This document shows, in pieces, positions 42,301 to 51,778 of a stretch of DNA of 64,000 bases. How positions within the stretch are numbered: position 1 is the first letter of the stretch; each line of letters begins with the position of its first letter. Location of the stretch: positions 3,596,001 through 3,660,000 of the forward strand of contig OX442322.1 of the NCBI GenBank assembly GCA_949358305.1. The letters run 5' to 3'. A program made the translations under genes and the position numbers. The DNA comes from Strigamia acuminata. Lineage: Eukaryota > Arthropoda > Chilopoda > Geophilomorpha > Linotaeniidae. Under the pieces are notes generated by a model, which searched no databases, had not been told where the DNA came from, and worked only from the letters and a program-made list of their open reading frames with translations.

Positions 42301-44121
42301 GTGTGATGCCCTGGTCGATTTGGCCACCCTGCAGTGATTGCAGGTTAACTCCTTAGTGACCTCACTAGGTTCGATGCCATAAACCTGTTCATTTGCTGCT
42401 AAGAGCTTCATTGCATTCGTGTGCAAGTGGCCAAGTCGACTGTGCCATATGCCGGTCGCGTCCTTTTTCGCAGTTGAAGCTGCGACCTTCTTCTCATTGA
42501 CTTTAGGAGGAGGTACTTTCAAGGACGGAATTGTTTGCAATACTTCGGCAAAGGTTTGTGAAGGGGAAGGAGCGGTATTGGCTTGGATAGGTGGATTCGG
42601 GACAAGTGTTGGAACGGGAGGAGATTTCGGAACAGGAAGTGTTTGGGTCTCCTGAGTCAATGGGGGAAATTCCAACCGGAAATCCGACAATTCGCGTTCC
42701 TTCGGCTTCTTTCTAGGTTTGGGAACCTTTACAAAATCTTCCTCAACGGTTACTAATGTCTGTACTGGAGGTAAAGATTGCGAAGTCGAAATCACATTTG
42801 TCGCAGAAGTCATCGGTGGAGATAAGCCATCCACGTAGTAAAGTCCACCCTTCTCTTTGGCACGTAGAACAGAATGTTGGATGTCAGATTTGAAAACATT
42901 TACTTCGCCTTTGTAAACGTGGATATGGAATTCGTTTTTATCGATTTTTGACACCGAAATTAGATTAGCTTCGAAATTCGGCGCGTAGAATACATCTCGA
43001 AGATTCACCACACAAAGGCATCCATCAATGTTCGTTTGGATTTGGACCGTTCCTTTTCCAGTCACTTGCGAGGTGCCTTGGCCGAGTTCAACATCGAATG
43101 GTACAACTTTCACGAAGTCCGTAAACCATGACGCGACGTGAGAAATGTGATCTGTCGCGCCACAATCGACAATCCATTCGTGGCTCTGCATAAAATGAGC
43201 AGCAGGCATCTCGGTGATTTGTGGCGGTGCGTTTACAAAGAAGTTAGCATCACGCCTAGCTTGGGAACTGCCCCTGGGACGGCCATCATTGGATTTGTTG
43301 GACTTGTTCTTTCCCCGGTTGCGACTTTTGCTTCTCGAAGGGCGTTGGAGTGACGCAGAAGGATTGGAATTTCTACTTCTTCGAGGTTCGGGGCACTTAT
43401 TCGCGTAATGTCCCATTTGGTCGCAGTTAAAACACTTTATCGAGGAAAGCGGTCGGTTCCGGGAGCGAGAGCGAGTTTGATCCGTCGCGTAAGCCTGTGA
43501 AGATGTCGAGGTGTGATCACGAGACGTATACCCTCCTTGTCTCATATACTCCGAAAGGAGTTGTTCGGACACGGTTTGGGGTTTGAACTTGTCGTCTTCC
43601 CAATGGTAAATCGAGAAGGAGACCTGCGAGTACTCGGGGGGGAGTAAATCAAGGTACTGGTACGCGTGATGGTCCTCTGACGTCTTCTCGCCAATGTCTT
43701 TCAATTTCTGGACGTGGTGATCCACACGTCCCAGAAAATCGGCCATCTCCTCCCCCTTTTCCAATCGCAGTCCGAGGAATTCACGCCGTAAAGCCGCTTT
43801 TCTGGCACGGGAGCTGGGTGCGTAGATTTTGGCCAGCGTATCCCACGCCTCTTTAGGCGTATTGCAGTTGTCCAGCGCTGATTTCTTCGGCTCGGAAACA
43901 AAACCATAAATCAGGCCGAGCGCTTTATCCTTCCGGCGTTTGTGTTTCTTGAGTTCCTTCGGATCGGCAGTCTTTTTAATTTCCTCCTCGTCCTCTTCGG
44001 TGACGTGATGCCATAACGATTCGGATTTTAAAAGCATTTTCATGCTGCGCGCCCACATCTCGTAGTTTCCTACGGCAAGTATGGGCACGCGCGTCATCGA
44101 GAGTTCGGAGGACTTCTGCAT
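39343..44121 (-). CDS. Copia-B Gag-Pol polyprotein
   Basis: 1592 residues in one frame, from ATG 44121. Gag has VGNYEMWARSMKMLLKSESL, SSRARKAALRREFLGLRL and the knuckle CFNCDQMGHYANKC. The protease motif is WIVDCGATDH. The integrase has HSRLGHLHTN with CNHC, LLHMDLWGP, RTDQGGEF and PQMNGTAERINRT. RT has RYRARLVAQGFRQ, VDYDEVFSPVV and LVYVDDIVLF. RNase H has AFTDASWASD, STMEAEFIAL and HIRVKYHWLREWY. No stop or frameshift was seen, so it is the best intact reference for Copia-A and Copia-C. Confidence 0.97.
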   Translation of the reverse strand: MQKSSELSMTRVPILAVGNYEMWARSMKMLLKSESLWHHVTEEDEEEIKKTADPKELKKHKRRKDKALGLIYGFVSEPKKSALDNCNTPKEAWDTLAKIYAPSSRARKAALRREFLGLRLEKGEEMADFLGRVDHHVQKLKDIGEKTSEDHHAYQYLDLLPPEYSQVSFSIYHWEDDKFKPQTVSEQLLSEYMRQGGYTSRDHTSTSSQAYATDQTRSRSRNRPLSSIKCFNCDQMGHYANKCPEPRRSRNSNPSASLQRPSRSKSRNRGKNKSNKSNDGRPRGSSQARRDANFFVNAPPQITEMPAAHFMQSHEWIVDCGATDHISHVASWFTDFVKVVPFDVELGQGTSQVTGKGTVQIQTNIDGCLCVVNLRDVFYAPNFEANLISVSKIDKNEFHIHVYKGEVNVFKSDIQHSVLRAKEKGGLYYVDGLSPPMTSATNVISTSQSLPPVQTLVTVEEDFVKVPKPRKKPKERELSDFRLEFPPLTQETQTLPVPKSPPVPTLVPNPPIQANTAPSPSQTFAEVLQTIPSLKVPPPKVNEKKVAASTAKKDATGIWHSRLGHLHTNAMKLLAANEQVYGIEPSEVTKELTCNHCRVAKSTRASHKPDGHPMTSKALDLLHMDLWGPHPVNSFGGARYIFTIIDDATRYTWMFPLAQKSQTFECFKDFVSRIERVADTRVKAIRTDQGGEFMSNEFMDYLRKSGIQGQRTNPASPQMNGTAERINRTMADFMRATLDETKLPEELWAEIAVSFSYIKNRCPHSRIKNEVPYILWRQRALSVRHLRRLGSKCWVHYTAPGRNKLAPRAWEGFLVGYAVGTRGYRVWNPVDNKVVESIHVKIDERQSYRRSQRPSQPIFEESFQPRPRASTTPPTHVKFDDTIQYSTWSTGPDSDDLDSSDYDSDDSAPPRSPPPGIQSPPPGRQSPVLGAQAMPPIDVMADLILPTLRPDTSTGTTPTGTPTNTPPGSPTRLVTARRGSAPTRTAEQPILVETGATSYKWRSVGGNNPFSNWRREEHLRKDQVPGQVKIDVYYFPKPGVRLRSKPDIQAYCDKEGILYDEDLFFFGNMEHQLPVAPALRHRVHFCRREPGSYAEAVKFPKWQEAIDEELGTFKKREVYQEVPKPPNTTILGCKWLFKLKTDTSGQITRYRARLVAQGFRQTLGVDYDEVFSPVVNFVLIRFFFCLLVILQGWKDAHLDVKCAYLYGELEHRVYMRIPAGAHCSNPDNVWLLIKSLYGLHQSGRQWYEKLDETLRGLGFRKLPACNCVYIFGTSAVMLVYVDDIVLFYSTDSTLDRIIRLISSKFEIVNLGPISRLLGVEFIRTAGRVFIIQRSYIDKIIKKFEVAADRMIKVPVTPGTTLKKGSTEHLSDFPYRSLIGSLLFLASRTRPDILYSVIALSQYNNCFNKTHIRALLQVLRYVANTADLAIELSGCTTSQLWAFTDASWASDTETSLSFGGFITYIGNVPIGWSCKKQSSVACSTMEAEFIALVECVKELYWLDHVFSQLPHLNRISRPIVYSDALASIQFTSNDVENAKTKHIRVKYHWLREWYVAKVFELRKIPGEDNVADIFTKWLPSDRLRKLTSGIFCQ

Positions 44122-45268
44122 GATCGGTGTCCAAACACAAACGTGAAAAATATCGTGGCTTTAGAAGTGGTACGGGCAATCGTATTTCGATGAGCAGAGC
44201 ACTGATTCGAAGCACACACTTATCGTCGCACAAATCACTCGAAGCACTGTCAAAGCGGAAACCACGACGGGGAGGCAATGCTACAATTGCCTTGATAACC
44301 TGTGCTGAGTATCCCCCTAACGCCCTTTGCAAACCGCCTAGGGCCTCGGAAACGTTAGGTGGCGCAGGGATAGCCTCAACACAGAATACAAATTTCACGA
44401 GCCCGACTGGACTAAGGGTGAAATCGATACTAAGGGACCCTCTCCAAAAATGGGGACTTAAAAATAACAATATAATAACGAAATCTGAAAAGCAATAGGA
44501 AGGCGAAATTGATGAATCTGTTGCGGTGCTCGTCGCAACACGCAACCACGCGTAGAAAACGCGGAAATTGATCAAAAATCGTCGAATTGCTAAATCGTCG
44601 ATACTGTACGCACACCGGGGTGCAATACAGCGGGTTGAACCCGTTTCTGGTTGATAACGTCGCTCGGACGTTGTCGAATCGCTGAAAATCTGAAAAAGAC
44701 AAAATAAATTCGGAAAACTCGCGAAACCCGCGTAAATTTCCCGGTTAACGACGAAAATAATCACACTTGATATGTGAAAACGTTGCTGCACGTTCAAAAC
44801 CGTCGTCAAACTCTTTAAATCGTCGAAATCTACAATTAAATAAAAGAAAACCCGGAAAATCTGCGAAACCCGCACAAATTTCCGATTAATAACACAAATA
44901 AATGCACTTCGTGCGCAAAAACGTCGATCCTCGTGGGAAAACGTCGTTGGCAGCTTGAAAATCGTCGTCGTAAATCGCCGAGACCTGAAAAATAGGAATT
45001 TTCGCCGAAAAAACGCGAAATTCGCGAAATTTGGCGATAAATTAGCGCAGTTTGGCGTGCACAGTTGGAAAGCCAACCATCCTCTGCTACCAACTGTAGC
45101 AGAGGACGAAAAACTAGCACGAATTATCGTGCAAACAAAGGCAAAACGGCGAGACACGAAACGGTAATGGCGGCGACCGACCCGGGCGCGTGTTACCGTA
45201 ACTGGCGGCGACGTCTGCACGACGCGCACAAATACGGCGATAGAAAACGCCGTAACAACTGTATGCAC
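43976..45268 (-). CDS. Copia-B leader open reading frame (uncertain)
   Basis: A 430-codon frame starting inside the 5' LTR, reading through the primer site and the whole leader, and overlapping the first 146 bases of gag. Gag lies one base downstream in phase. The product would be rich in Phe, Arg, Ser and Ile, with no recognised domain. Copia-C has a 439-codon frame in the same place and phase, and Copia-A has a broken version. It could be a real leader protein or a by-product of a T-rich, A-poor sense strand. Confidence 0.35.
   Translation of the reverse strand: MHTVVTAFSIAVFVRVVQTSPPVTVTRARVGRRHYRFVSRRFAFVCTIIRASFSSSATVGSRGWLAFQLCTPNCANLSPNFANFAFFRRKFLFFRSRRFTTTIFKLPTTFSHEDRRFCARSAFICVINRKFVRVSQIFRVFFYLIVDFDDLKSLTTVLNVQQRFHISSVIIFVVNREIYAGFASFPNLFCLFQIFSDSTTSERRYQPETGSTRCIAPRCAYSIDDLAIRRFLINFRVFYAWLRVATSTATDSSISPSYCFSDFVIILLFLSPHFWRGSLSIDFTLSPVGLVKFVFCVEAIPAPPNVSEALGGLQRALGGYSAQVIKAIVALPPRRGFRFDSASSDLCDDKCVLRISALLIEIRLPVPLLKPRYFSRLCLDTDHAEVLRTLDDARAHTCRRKLRDVGAQHENAFKIRIVMASRHRRGRGGN
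45075..45092 (-). promoter_or_regulatory. Copia-B primer-binding site, initiator tRNA-Met
   Basis: On the minus strand TGGTAGCAGAGGATGGTT, two bases after the LTR, identical to the Copia-A site. The bases 45080-45090 and 45096-45106 form an 11-bp perfect hairpin with a 5-nt loop across the LTR boundary. Confidence 0.88.
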
Positions 45269-45667
45269 TTATAGTAGGCGTGCAAAAAGACTAAATACTT
45301 AAAATAATATAAAAGTTTAATTGGGAAAACATAACTTACACATTGAATCCATTTCTGGATGAGGAGTACAAATGCGACCGTGTGTCGCCATGTTGGAAAA
45401 ACAAGTAAACAAGTGTACGCCAACTAGTGGCGGAATAACACATTACTAGTATCAAATATGATAAAGGATGCATTGTGCTCAATGCTAAACAATAAATAAG
45501 CAAGTGCATTATGCCAAAGGCACAACTAGATAATAAAACCCCGCAAAACGTGACTAAATGAAAGAATACATCGAGATATAATAATTAGATGGTCAAATAT
45601 CTGAAGATATAAATGGACAATAATATCATAACCCATATTATAGCAAATGGTGCATTGCACACCAACA
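45095..45667 (-). repeat. Copia-B 5' LTR
   Basis: 573 bp, reading identical to 38524-39096. Followed by CATCC, the target duplication. Confidence 0.96.
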
Positions 45668-45761
45668 CATCCGACCTTAGGTGGTAGTCGGAGGTCCTTT
45701 TTCCCTTCTCGGGCATTCTCTGCTCGGTTTCAGACGTGGATTGCTCATCTTTGTCTGACAT
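45668..45761 (-). CDS. gag: Gypsy-B Gag, first codons (part 1 of 2)
   Basis: ATG at 45761, about 75 bases inside the primer site. The 94 nt before the Copia-B junction encode a polar N-terminus ending in DYHLRS, which also occurs near the N-terminus of Gypsy-A Gag. This confirms both the start and the phase of the interrupted gene. Confidence 0.82.
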
Positions 45762-45835
45762 TTTCTTTCGGTAATTCTACGATTTGGGTTATCTTATTGA
45801 GAGATCACAAGTTCAGATTTGAGATTTATTTATAA

Positions 45836-45853
45836 ATCCCGGACAGACCCCCA
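45836..45853 (-). promoter_or_regulatory. Gypsy-B primer-binding site, tRNA-Pro-like
   Basis: On the minus strand TGGGGGTCTGTCCGGGAT, two bases after the 5' LTR. It matches the tRNA-Pro complement at 15 of 18 positions as recalled. It shares CTGTCCGGGAT with Gypsy-A. Confidence 0.68.
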
Positions 45854-45855
45854 CG

Positions 45856-46676
45856 TGTCGCGTCCTACTTGGTATAGGTTTAAATAGCGCTAACGTGTAA
45901 TACTTTACCTGTGATCAATTATGCAAATACCCAAATGAATACCAAATGTATGTAAATAAACAGGTAATTTATTCACCAGGCTTTATGCCTTTAAAATACA
46001 CTCAGTAATAATTCTAGAGTCGACGTGGTCAGCGTCGAACAAAGGATTTCTCAAGATGGCGTCGTCGATTCCGCGTGGTCGGCGGAACAAAGGCGGCGTC
46101 TCGAGTTGTCGTTAATTCGTCACGGATTCGTCTTCACGGACGCGGTGGAATGCTCTTTCGAGTCTTCTATCCGTGCCTGTTGTCTAAGGTTTGGTTTAGC
46201 GTCGCAGAGGCCTCGTCTAGGAACTTTGGGGTTCCCTACAAAGCACTCGGACACTTACTTCGGCGAATAATCGTCTGGGCGATTATTCTGGGTGATTTCA
46301 CAAGGGCTATTCTCGTGCTTTCGCAGGAATAGCTCGTAAGTGACTTCGTGAGAGTTACAGTTTGCACTTTACTCAGCGATCCTCGATCAATCCTAACTTG
46401 TAGTTGAAGTTGGCCTGACGGTGAGGTAGTTGCTGTGTTCTTGGTGTCGTTTGTGTAAGTTCTGGTTTTAGGCGGGAAACACAGCCTTTTATGCAGTGGG
46501 GTGAAGGGCCGGCGATCAACCAATGGGGGCTGACCACCAGCCGCTTCCTCCCCCTCGGGGCACACACCTGCCATGGGGAGGTGGAGCCAACTCGGGGGGG
46601 AACGACTCTTCATTCATAGTGACTCAGAGGACAAGTATCCGCCCTGGGGGGACACTTATCCAACTGGGTCACCACA
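45856..46676 (-). repeat. Gypsy-B 5' LTR
   Basis: 821 bp, one noticed substitution relative to 26659-27479. The GAGT at 46677-46680 is the target duplication shared with 26655-26658. Confidence 0.95.
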
Positions 46677-48782
46677 GAGTTTACTGGTACATCACCTGAA
46701 CAATCGCCATGTCAAACTCCACCACCTTCACCTTCTCGGTCATATCGTCAATCACCACCACCTTCTCCTGACCGGTCACATCATCAGTCTGAACCGTCAG
46801 TTCATGAATCAGTTCAATCTCCACTTGATCCAACAGCACGATTCATCACGTATCGCCGCAAAGAACGTGGAGCTGATTCAGGGGACCATACTGTATCAGT
46901 ATTGGACACAACTCCAATGTCTCCGGCTCCCATAATGGCTCCTGTAACGGGAACTGAAGTTCTACCTGCGATGGCACACCATACCGCATACATGTGGCGA
47001 CTCATAGGCGGAAATTCTGAGTGCAGTAATTGGAGACGTGAGGAACATCTGAGGAAGGATCAGAAGCCTGGATCGATAGCGACAGACGTTTACTAATTTC
47101 CAATCCCGGGCGTTTGTCTCAGATCCCCGAGAGATGTTGAAGAGTATTGCATGCTCAATAACGTTGATTATGAGCCAGAACTTATTAGTTTCCGCAACAT
47201 TGAATACACGTTACCCATCATTCCGGGCGTCCGTCATGCTGCACATCTGTGTCGAACAGAGCCAGCCTCTTACGCAGAAATTCCTAAGTTCACGGATGCA
47301 CCAAAATGGCGTGAAGCCATAAATGAAGAATTGGAAACATTCTCGGAAAGAGAAGTTTACGTGGATGTTCCCAAACCACCAGATACAACAATCTTAGGTT
47401 GTAAGTGGATCTTCAAATTGAAGACGGATACAGCCGGAACTATCACGAGATATAGAGCGCGTCTAGTTGCGCAAGGATTTCGTCAAACCCTGGGCGTGGA
47501 TTATGACGAGGTTTTCAGCCCAGTGGTGAATTTTGTGTTAATTAGCCTATTCTTCTGTCTCCTGGTTGTGTTGCGCGGGTGGAAGGACGCTCATTTGGAC
47601 GTCAAGTGTGCGTACCTGTATGGCGAGCTAAAACACAAAGTTTACATGCGGATCCCTGCAGGTGCCACATGTTCCCACCCAGATAACGTATGGCTACTCA
47701 TCAAGTCCCTCTATGGGCTTCACCAATCAGGCAGGCAGTGGTTTGAAAAGCTAGACGAAACCCTGCGAGATCTTGGATTCAAGAAGATGCCAGCGTGCAA
47801 CTGCGTCTATACTTTTGGAAATTCCGCCGTGATGCTGATTTACGTGGACGACATAGTTCTCTTCTATGCGTCTGATAGCATTCTTGATAAGTTGATCGCC
47901 CTCATTAGTTCAAAATTTCAAATAGTGAATTTTGGCCCCATTTCAAGGTTACTGGGCGTTGAGTTCATCCGCGAAGCAGGACGCACATTCATAACACAAC
48001 GTGCGTATATCGCCAAATTGCTAAAGAAATTCGGGACATCACCCAACAGTCTTGTCAAGGTGCCCGTAACCCCTGGGACAACACTAGTCAGAGGATCAAC
48101 TGAGAACTTAGCAGACTTTCCTTACCGGTCTCTCATCGGGTCATTGTTATTTTTGGCCTCGAGAACGCGCCCTGATATTCTCTACTCCGTGATTGCCTTA
48201 GCACAATTCAACACGTGCTACAACAAGACCCACATCCGTGCATTGCAGCAAGTTCTTCAATATGTTGCTAATACAGCAAACCTCTGCATCGAGTTGTCGG
48301 ATTGTGGTTCTTCTCAATTACGAGCCTTCACAGACGCCTCCTGGGCAAGCGATCCAGAAACATCTTTGAGCTTTGGTGGCTACATCACCTATGTTGGAAA
48401 CGTGCCAATCGGCTGGTCATGCCGGAAACAGTCCACTGTCGCATGCTCAACCATGGAAGCGGAATTCATCGCCCTGGTTGAGTGTGTTAAAGAGTTATAT
48501 TGGTTGGACCACGTTTATACCCAGTTTCCAATGCTGAATCGCCTGTCTCGACCCATCGTTTATTCCGACGCCCTAGCCAGCATTCAATTCACTTCCAACG
48601 ACGTGGAAAACTCGAAAACTCGACATATCCGCGTCCGATATCATTGGCTTAGGGAGTGGTACTCGGCGGGACGCTTTCATCTACTAAAAGTGCCAGGCGA
48701 ATCGAATATCGCGGACATATTCACAAAATGGCTCGGATCGGAGCGGTTACGATCACTAATCTCCAACATATTTAGATCGTAG
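46677..48782 (+). pseudogene. Copia-A gag-pol, part 3 of 3 (linker, RT, RNase H) with a nonsense codon
   Basis: Continues in phase from 26658 (first new bases at 46681). A Ser/Pro/His-rich linker comes first. TAA at 47094-47096 interrupts the frame where Copia-B has a Tyr codon. After it the frame is open to 48782 with RYRARLVAQGFRQ, VDYDEVFSPVV, LIYVDDIVLF (catalytic YVDD), RNase H AFTDASWASD, STMEAEFIAL and HIRVRYHWLREWY. The stop separates Gag-PR-IN from RT-RH, so this copy could not make RT unless it is read through. A downstream ATG at 47151 is not a credible native start. Confidence 0.9.
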
Positions 48783-49004
48783 ATCCATAATGACTTTTAT
48801 CATGACATTCCTGTTTTATTTTTCCCCGAAATTGAGAGTCATCGAGTTCTGTGGGAATCTACGGGCTTCCTTAGTGAAGAGTTCTACAATTACAGTACCC
48901 GGCTCGACGACTCGAACATATCATTTATTTCGTTAATCATATGCTGTAATTCCAGCTCTTGTTTGTGATATCCCCTGTAAACATTAGTCACCGAAGAGGG
49001 GATT
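48783..49004 (+). other. Copia-A 3' untranslated region with polypurine tract
   Basis: 222 bases. CCGAAGAGGGGATT (48991-49004) abuts the 3' LTR and is the likely polypurine tract. Confidence 0.7.
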
Positions 49005-49514
49005 TGTTGGTCAAAGGACCACTAGTTAATCGCTGTCGAATGTTTGTTTCATAACAATGTTTATATTTCCTTTTTAAGATGTCAAATGTGATATTTATCT
49101 ATTGTTTACATTGTCCCGTATAAGATTCCATACGTTATTTCCATCGCAAGATATGATTTGTTCTTTGCTTAATTATGTTTGTTAATTATTGGCACCAGAG
49201 TGCCAAACTGGTATCTTTTCACTAATCCAAGATGGCGCAGCACACGGGCGTGTGCTGCTCAGACTGTATTTCCACTTCAAATGTAAAGTATTTTCATTTA
49301 ATTAAACCAATTTATATTTTTACACAATTGTCGTTGTATTAAGACACTTTTTGTGTCATTTAGAGCGCATATAAGCGACCTTAAGTCGCGCGCACTGGTC
49401 GAAACCATTTGCGACGTATCGCCGTCGTTCGTGCGAGTAGCACGACGCCATATTGCGCCCATTTTCACGCTTCCAGTCGGCCTTCGGTCGATAATTGCGC
49501 ACTCCTCTGCTACA
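49005..49514 (+). repeat. Copia-A 3' LTR
   Basis: 510 bp, TGTTGG to GCTACA. Its right 228 bases match 1-222. It contains ATCCAAGATGGCG at 49225-49237, followed by the palindrome AGCACACGGGCGTGTGCT (49239-49256). Confidence 0.93.
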
Positions 49515-51778
49515 AAGACTGCACGAAAGTTGTCAGCCAATGTCCGGTTTATGCGCTCGGCCGTGCCATTCATCTGTGGCGATGATGGATTCGTTCGCTG
49601 ACCCTGAATACCTTTGTCTTGAAGGTAGCGGAGAAATTCATTTGATAAAAATTCGCCACCCCGATCCGTACGGATAGCCTTGACTTTCGCGTCCTGTATC
49701 CGCTCCACCCGTGCAACAAAATCCTTAAAAGTTGCGAAAACTTGTGATTTCTGCGCTAGCGGTATGATCCAGCAATAGCGAGTAGCGTCGTCGATGACGG
49801 TAAGGACGAAACGCGCTCCTCCAAACGATGGGATAGGGGCGGGCCCCCAAATATCCATGTGGAGAAGGTCCAAAGGCTTCGTTGTCGAGGGGTTCGGATC
49901 GGGCTTGTAAGAAGCTCTAGTCGATCTGGCGATCCGACAATCGTTGCAAGCCAATTCCCTGCTGACTTCCCCTGGTTGCATTCCGTAAACTTGGTCGTTT
50001 GCGGCCAACAACTTCATTCCATTTGTATGAAGGTGGCCAAGTCGGCTGTGCCATAAGCCGGTGGCGTCCTTGACGGAAGCCGGATTGGCAATGACCTCCT
50101 TTTTCGGTTGAGACGGATTGCCGAGGGGAGGAAAGGAATTTGCGTTGTGAATCGCAGTAGGAATTGCCGTCGGAATTGACTGTAGGGCACTTGCATAGGA
50201 AGGAGGAATGGTCAGGTCATTGTGGATTTGTGTGGGAATGGGAGGAGGAATCGGATTGGTTTGAGGAGCTTGTTGTACGGAAATTTGCTTTACAGGTTCA
50301 ATAGCTGGCATCTCAATTTGGAAATCCGTAATTTCTCGCTGTTTCGACCCTTTTCCCTGTCTATGCTTCGGAATATTCGGGAAATCTTCTTCGGTTGTCA
50401 CGTACATTTGCGGTGGCGACGTTGGAATCGTCGGTTGTGTCGTAGGAGAGACAGTCGTCGCAAATGTCGGATTCGAACATAAACCGTCCACATAGTAAAG
50501 ACCACCTCTCTCCTTTGCACGGATGAGAGGGCTGCGAATGTCCGATTGGTAAACATGAATCTCACTGTTGAAAATGTGGATATGATGTCGAGCTTTATCG
50601 ATCTTCGAAACCGAAATCAAGTTTGCCTCGAAGTTCGGCGCGTAGAGAACATTTGTCAAATTGACGGTGCATTGGGTCTTGTCAATTGCTAGTAGAAAAC
50701 GAACTGTCCCTTTGCCCGTTACTTGGGACTTGCCCTGTCCCAACTCGATGTCAAAGGGAATCACATCGGTGAATTCAGTAAATCCTGCACGCACGTGAGG
50801 CACGTGGTCCGTGGCGCCGCAATCCAGTATCCATTCATTGGATTGCATGAAGTGGGCTACTGGACGTTGGACAGCCTGCGGCGCGTTGACAAAGAATGTC
50901 CCCTCTCGATGCGGATGGGAACTCTCACGGGGACGCGTGTTGTTTGCCTTCGCCGCGGCGTTCTTGTTGCGCCGGCGGCTCTTACTGCGAGAATTGCGTT
51001 GTAGTGAAGCCGCGGGTTGCCCCTGTTGTTGACGAGGCGGACGTGGACATTTGTTTGCGTAATGTCCGAATTGATCGCAATTGAAGCACTTCACCGTCGA
51101 AAGATCACGAGGCCCGGATTTATTACGTGGCCGAAACTGTCCTTTTGTCGACGCGTGGGCTGATGATTGCGACGTCCCAAGCAAGCCAATCGATCTTAAG
51201 CGCATATTCTCAGAAACTAACTGTTCAGCGACTTTCGTCGGGGTGAATTCTGCATCCGACCAATGGTAAATCGCGAATGTCGCTTGAGCAAATTCGGGAG
51301 GCAAACATTTCAGATATTGGTAGGCGTGATGGTCATCTTCGACTTTTACGCCTACTGCTCTCAATTGACGTACATAAGTGTCGACACGGGCAATGAAGTT
51401 GGGCATATCTTCGCCGGGCTGGAGTTGTAAGCTGAGGAACTCCCAGCGCATGGCCGCTTGGCGGGCTCTGGAGCTTGGCGCATAAATCTTCGCTAGGGTT
51501 TCCCATGCCTCCTTTGGCGTGTTGCAGACTTCTAGCACCGAACGCTTGCCGGGGCTCACATGGATGTAAATGTGTCCGAGAGCTTTATCCTTCTTAGTCA
51601 TAAATCGGTCTAGTTCCTTCGGTGTCATGGCTGCGATGAGATCGGCTTCTTTGTTTTCGGTGACGTGTTTCCACAGTCCTTCCGACTTGAGTAACATCTT
51701 CATCGACATACGCCATTCCTCGTAATTGCCGACACCGAGGATCGGGATCAGAGCGGTCGAGTTTGCTGCTTTTTGCAT
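49515..51778 (-). CDS. Copia-C gag-pol, N-terminal part (Gag, protease, integrase)
   Basis: About 754 codons from ATG 51778; a more upstream in-frame ATG at 51814 lacks similarity to Copia-B. Gag has VGNYEEWRMSMKMLLKSEGL, SSRARQAAMRWEFLSLQL and the knuckle CFNCDQFGHYANKC. The protease is WILDCGATDHVPH. The integrase has HSRLGHLHTN, LLHMDIWGP, RTDRGGEF and PQMNGTAERINRT. The frame is cut by the Copia-A 3' LTR at 49514, and residues read past that point are LTR sequence. Confidence 0.93.

Larger units (their letters stand above)
38524..45667 (-). mobile_element. Copia-B, complete Ty1/copia retrotransposon
   Basis: 7144 bp, minus strand, inserted in the first codons of Gypsy-B gag with 5-bp duplication CATCC (38519-38523 and 45668-45672). 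LTRs are 573 bp each and I saw no difference between them. The gag-pol ORF is uninterrupted. This is probably the youngest insertion in the window and could be active. Confidence 0.96.
26659..46676 (-). mobile_element. Gypsy-B, complete Ty3/gypsy retrotransposon with a third gene, split by Copia-B
   Basis: Target duplication GAGT at 26655-26658 and 46677-46680. Without Copia-B it is about 12.9 kb. Transcript order: 5' LTR 45856-46676, tRNA-Pro-like primer site, gag (broken by Copia-B after 94 nt), pol in the -1 frame, two-exon ORF3, polypurine tract, 3' LTR 26659-27479. The LTRs are both 821 bp and I noticed one substitution, so the insertion is recent. The orientation is opposite to Copia-A. 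Confidence 0.95.
1..49514 (+). mobile_element. Copia-A, Ty1/copia retrotransposon, split by two nested insertions
   Basis: A plus-strand copia element whose 5' LTR is cut by the window edge. Its own sequence lies at 1-1321, 23903-26658 and 46677-49514. The gaps are the TR-GAG element (duplication AGCG at 1318-1321 and 23903-23906) and Gypsy-B (duplication GAGT at 26655-26658 and 46677-46680). Counting each duplication once, gag-pol stays in phase over both joints and totals 1685 codons including its terminal stop, with one internal TAA at 47094-47096. The element sits inside the integrase region of Copia-C. The sequence after its 3' LTR is AAGAC (49515-49519), the expected right half of a 5-bp duplication whose left half is outside the window. 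Confidence 0.93.
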
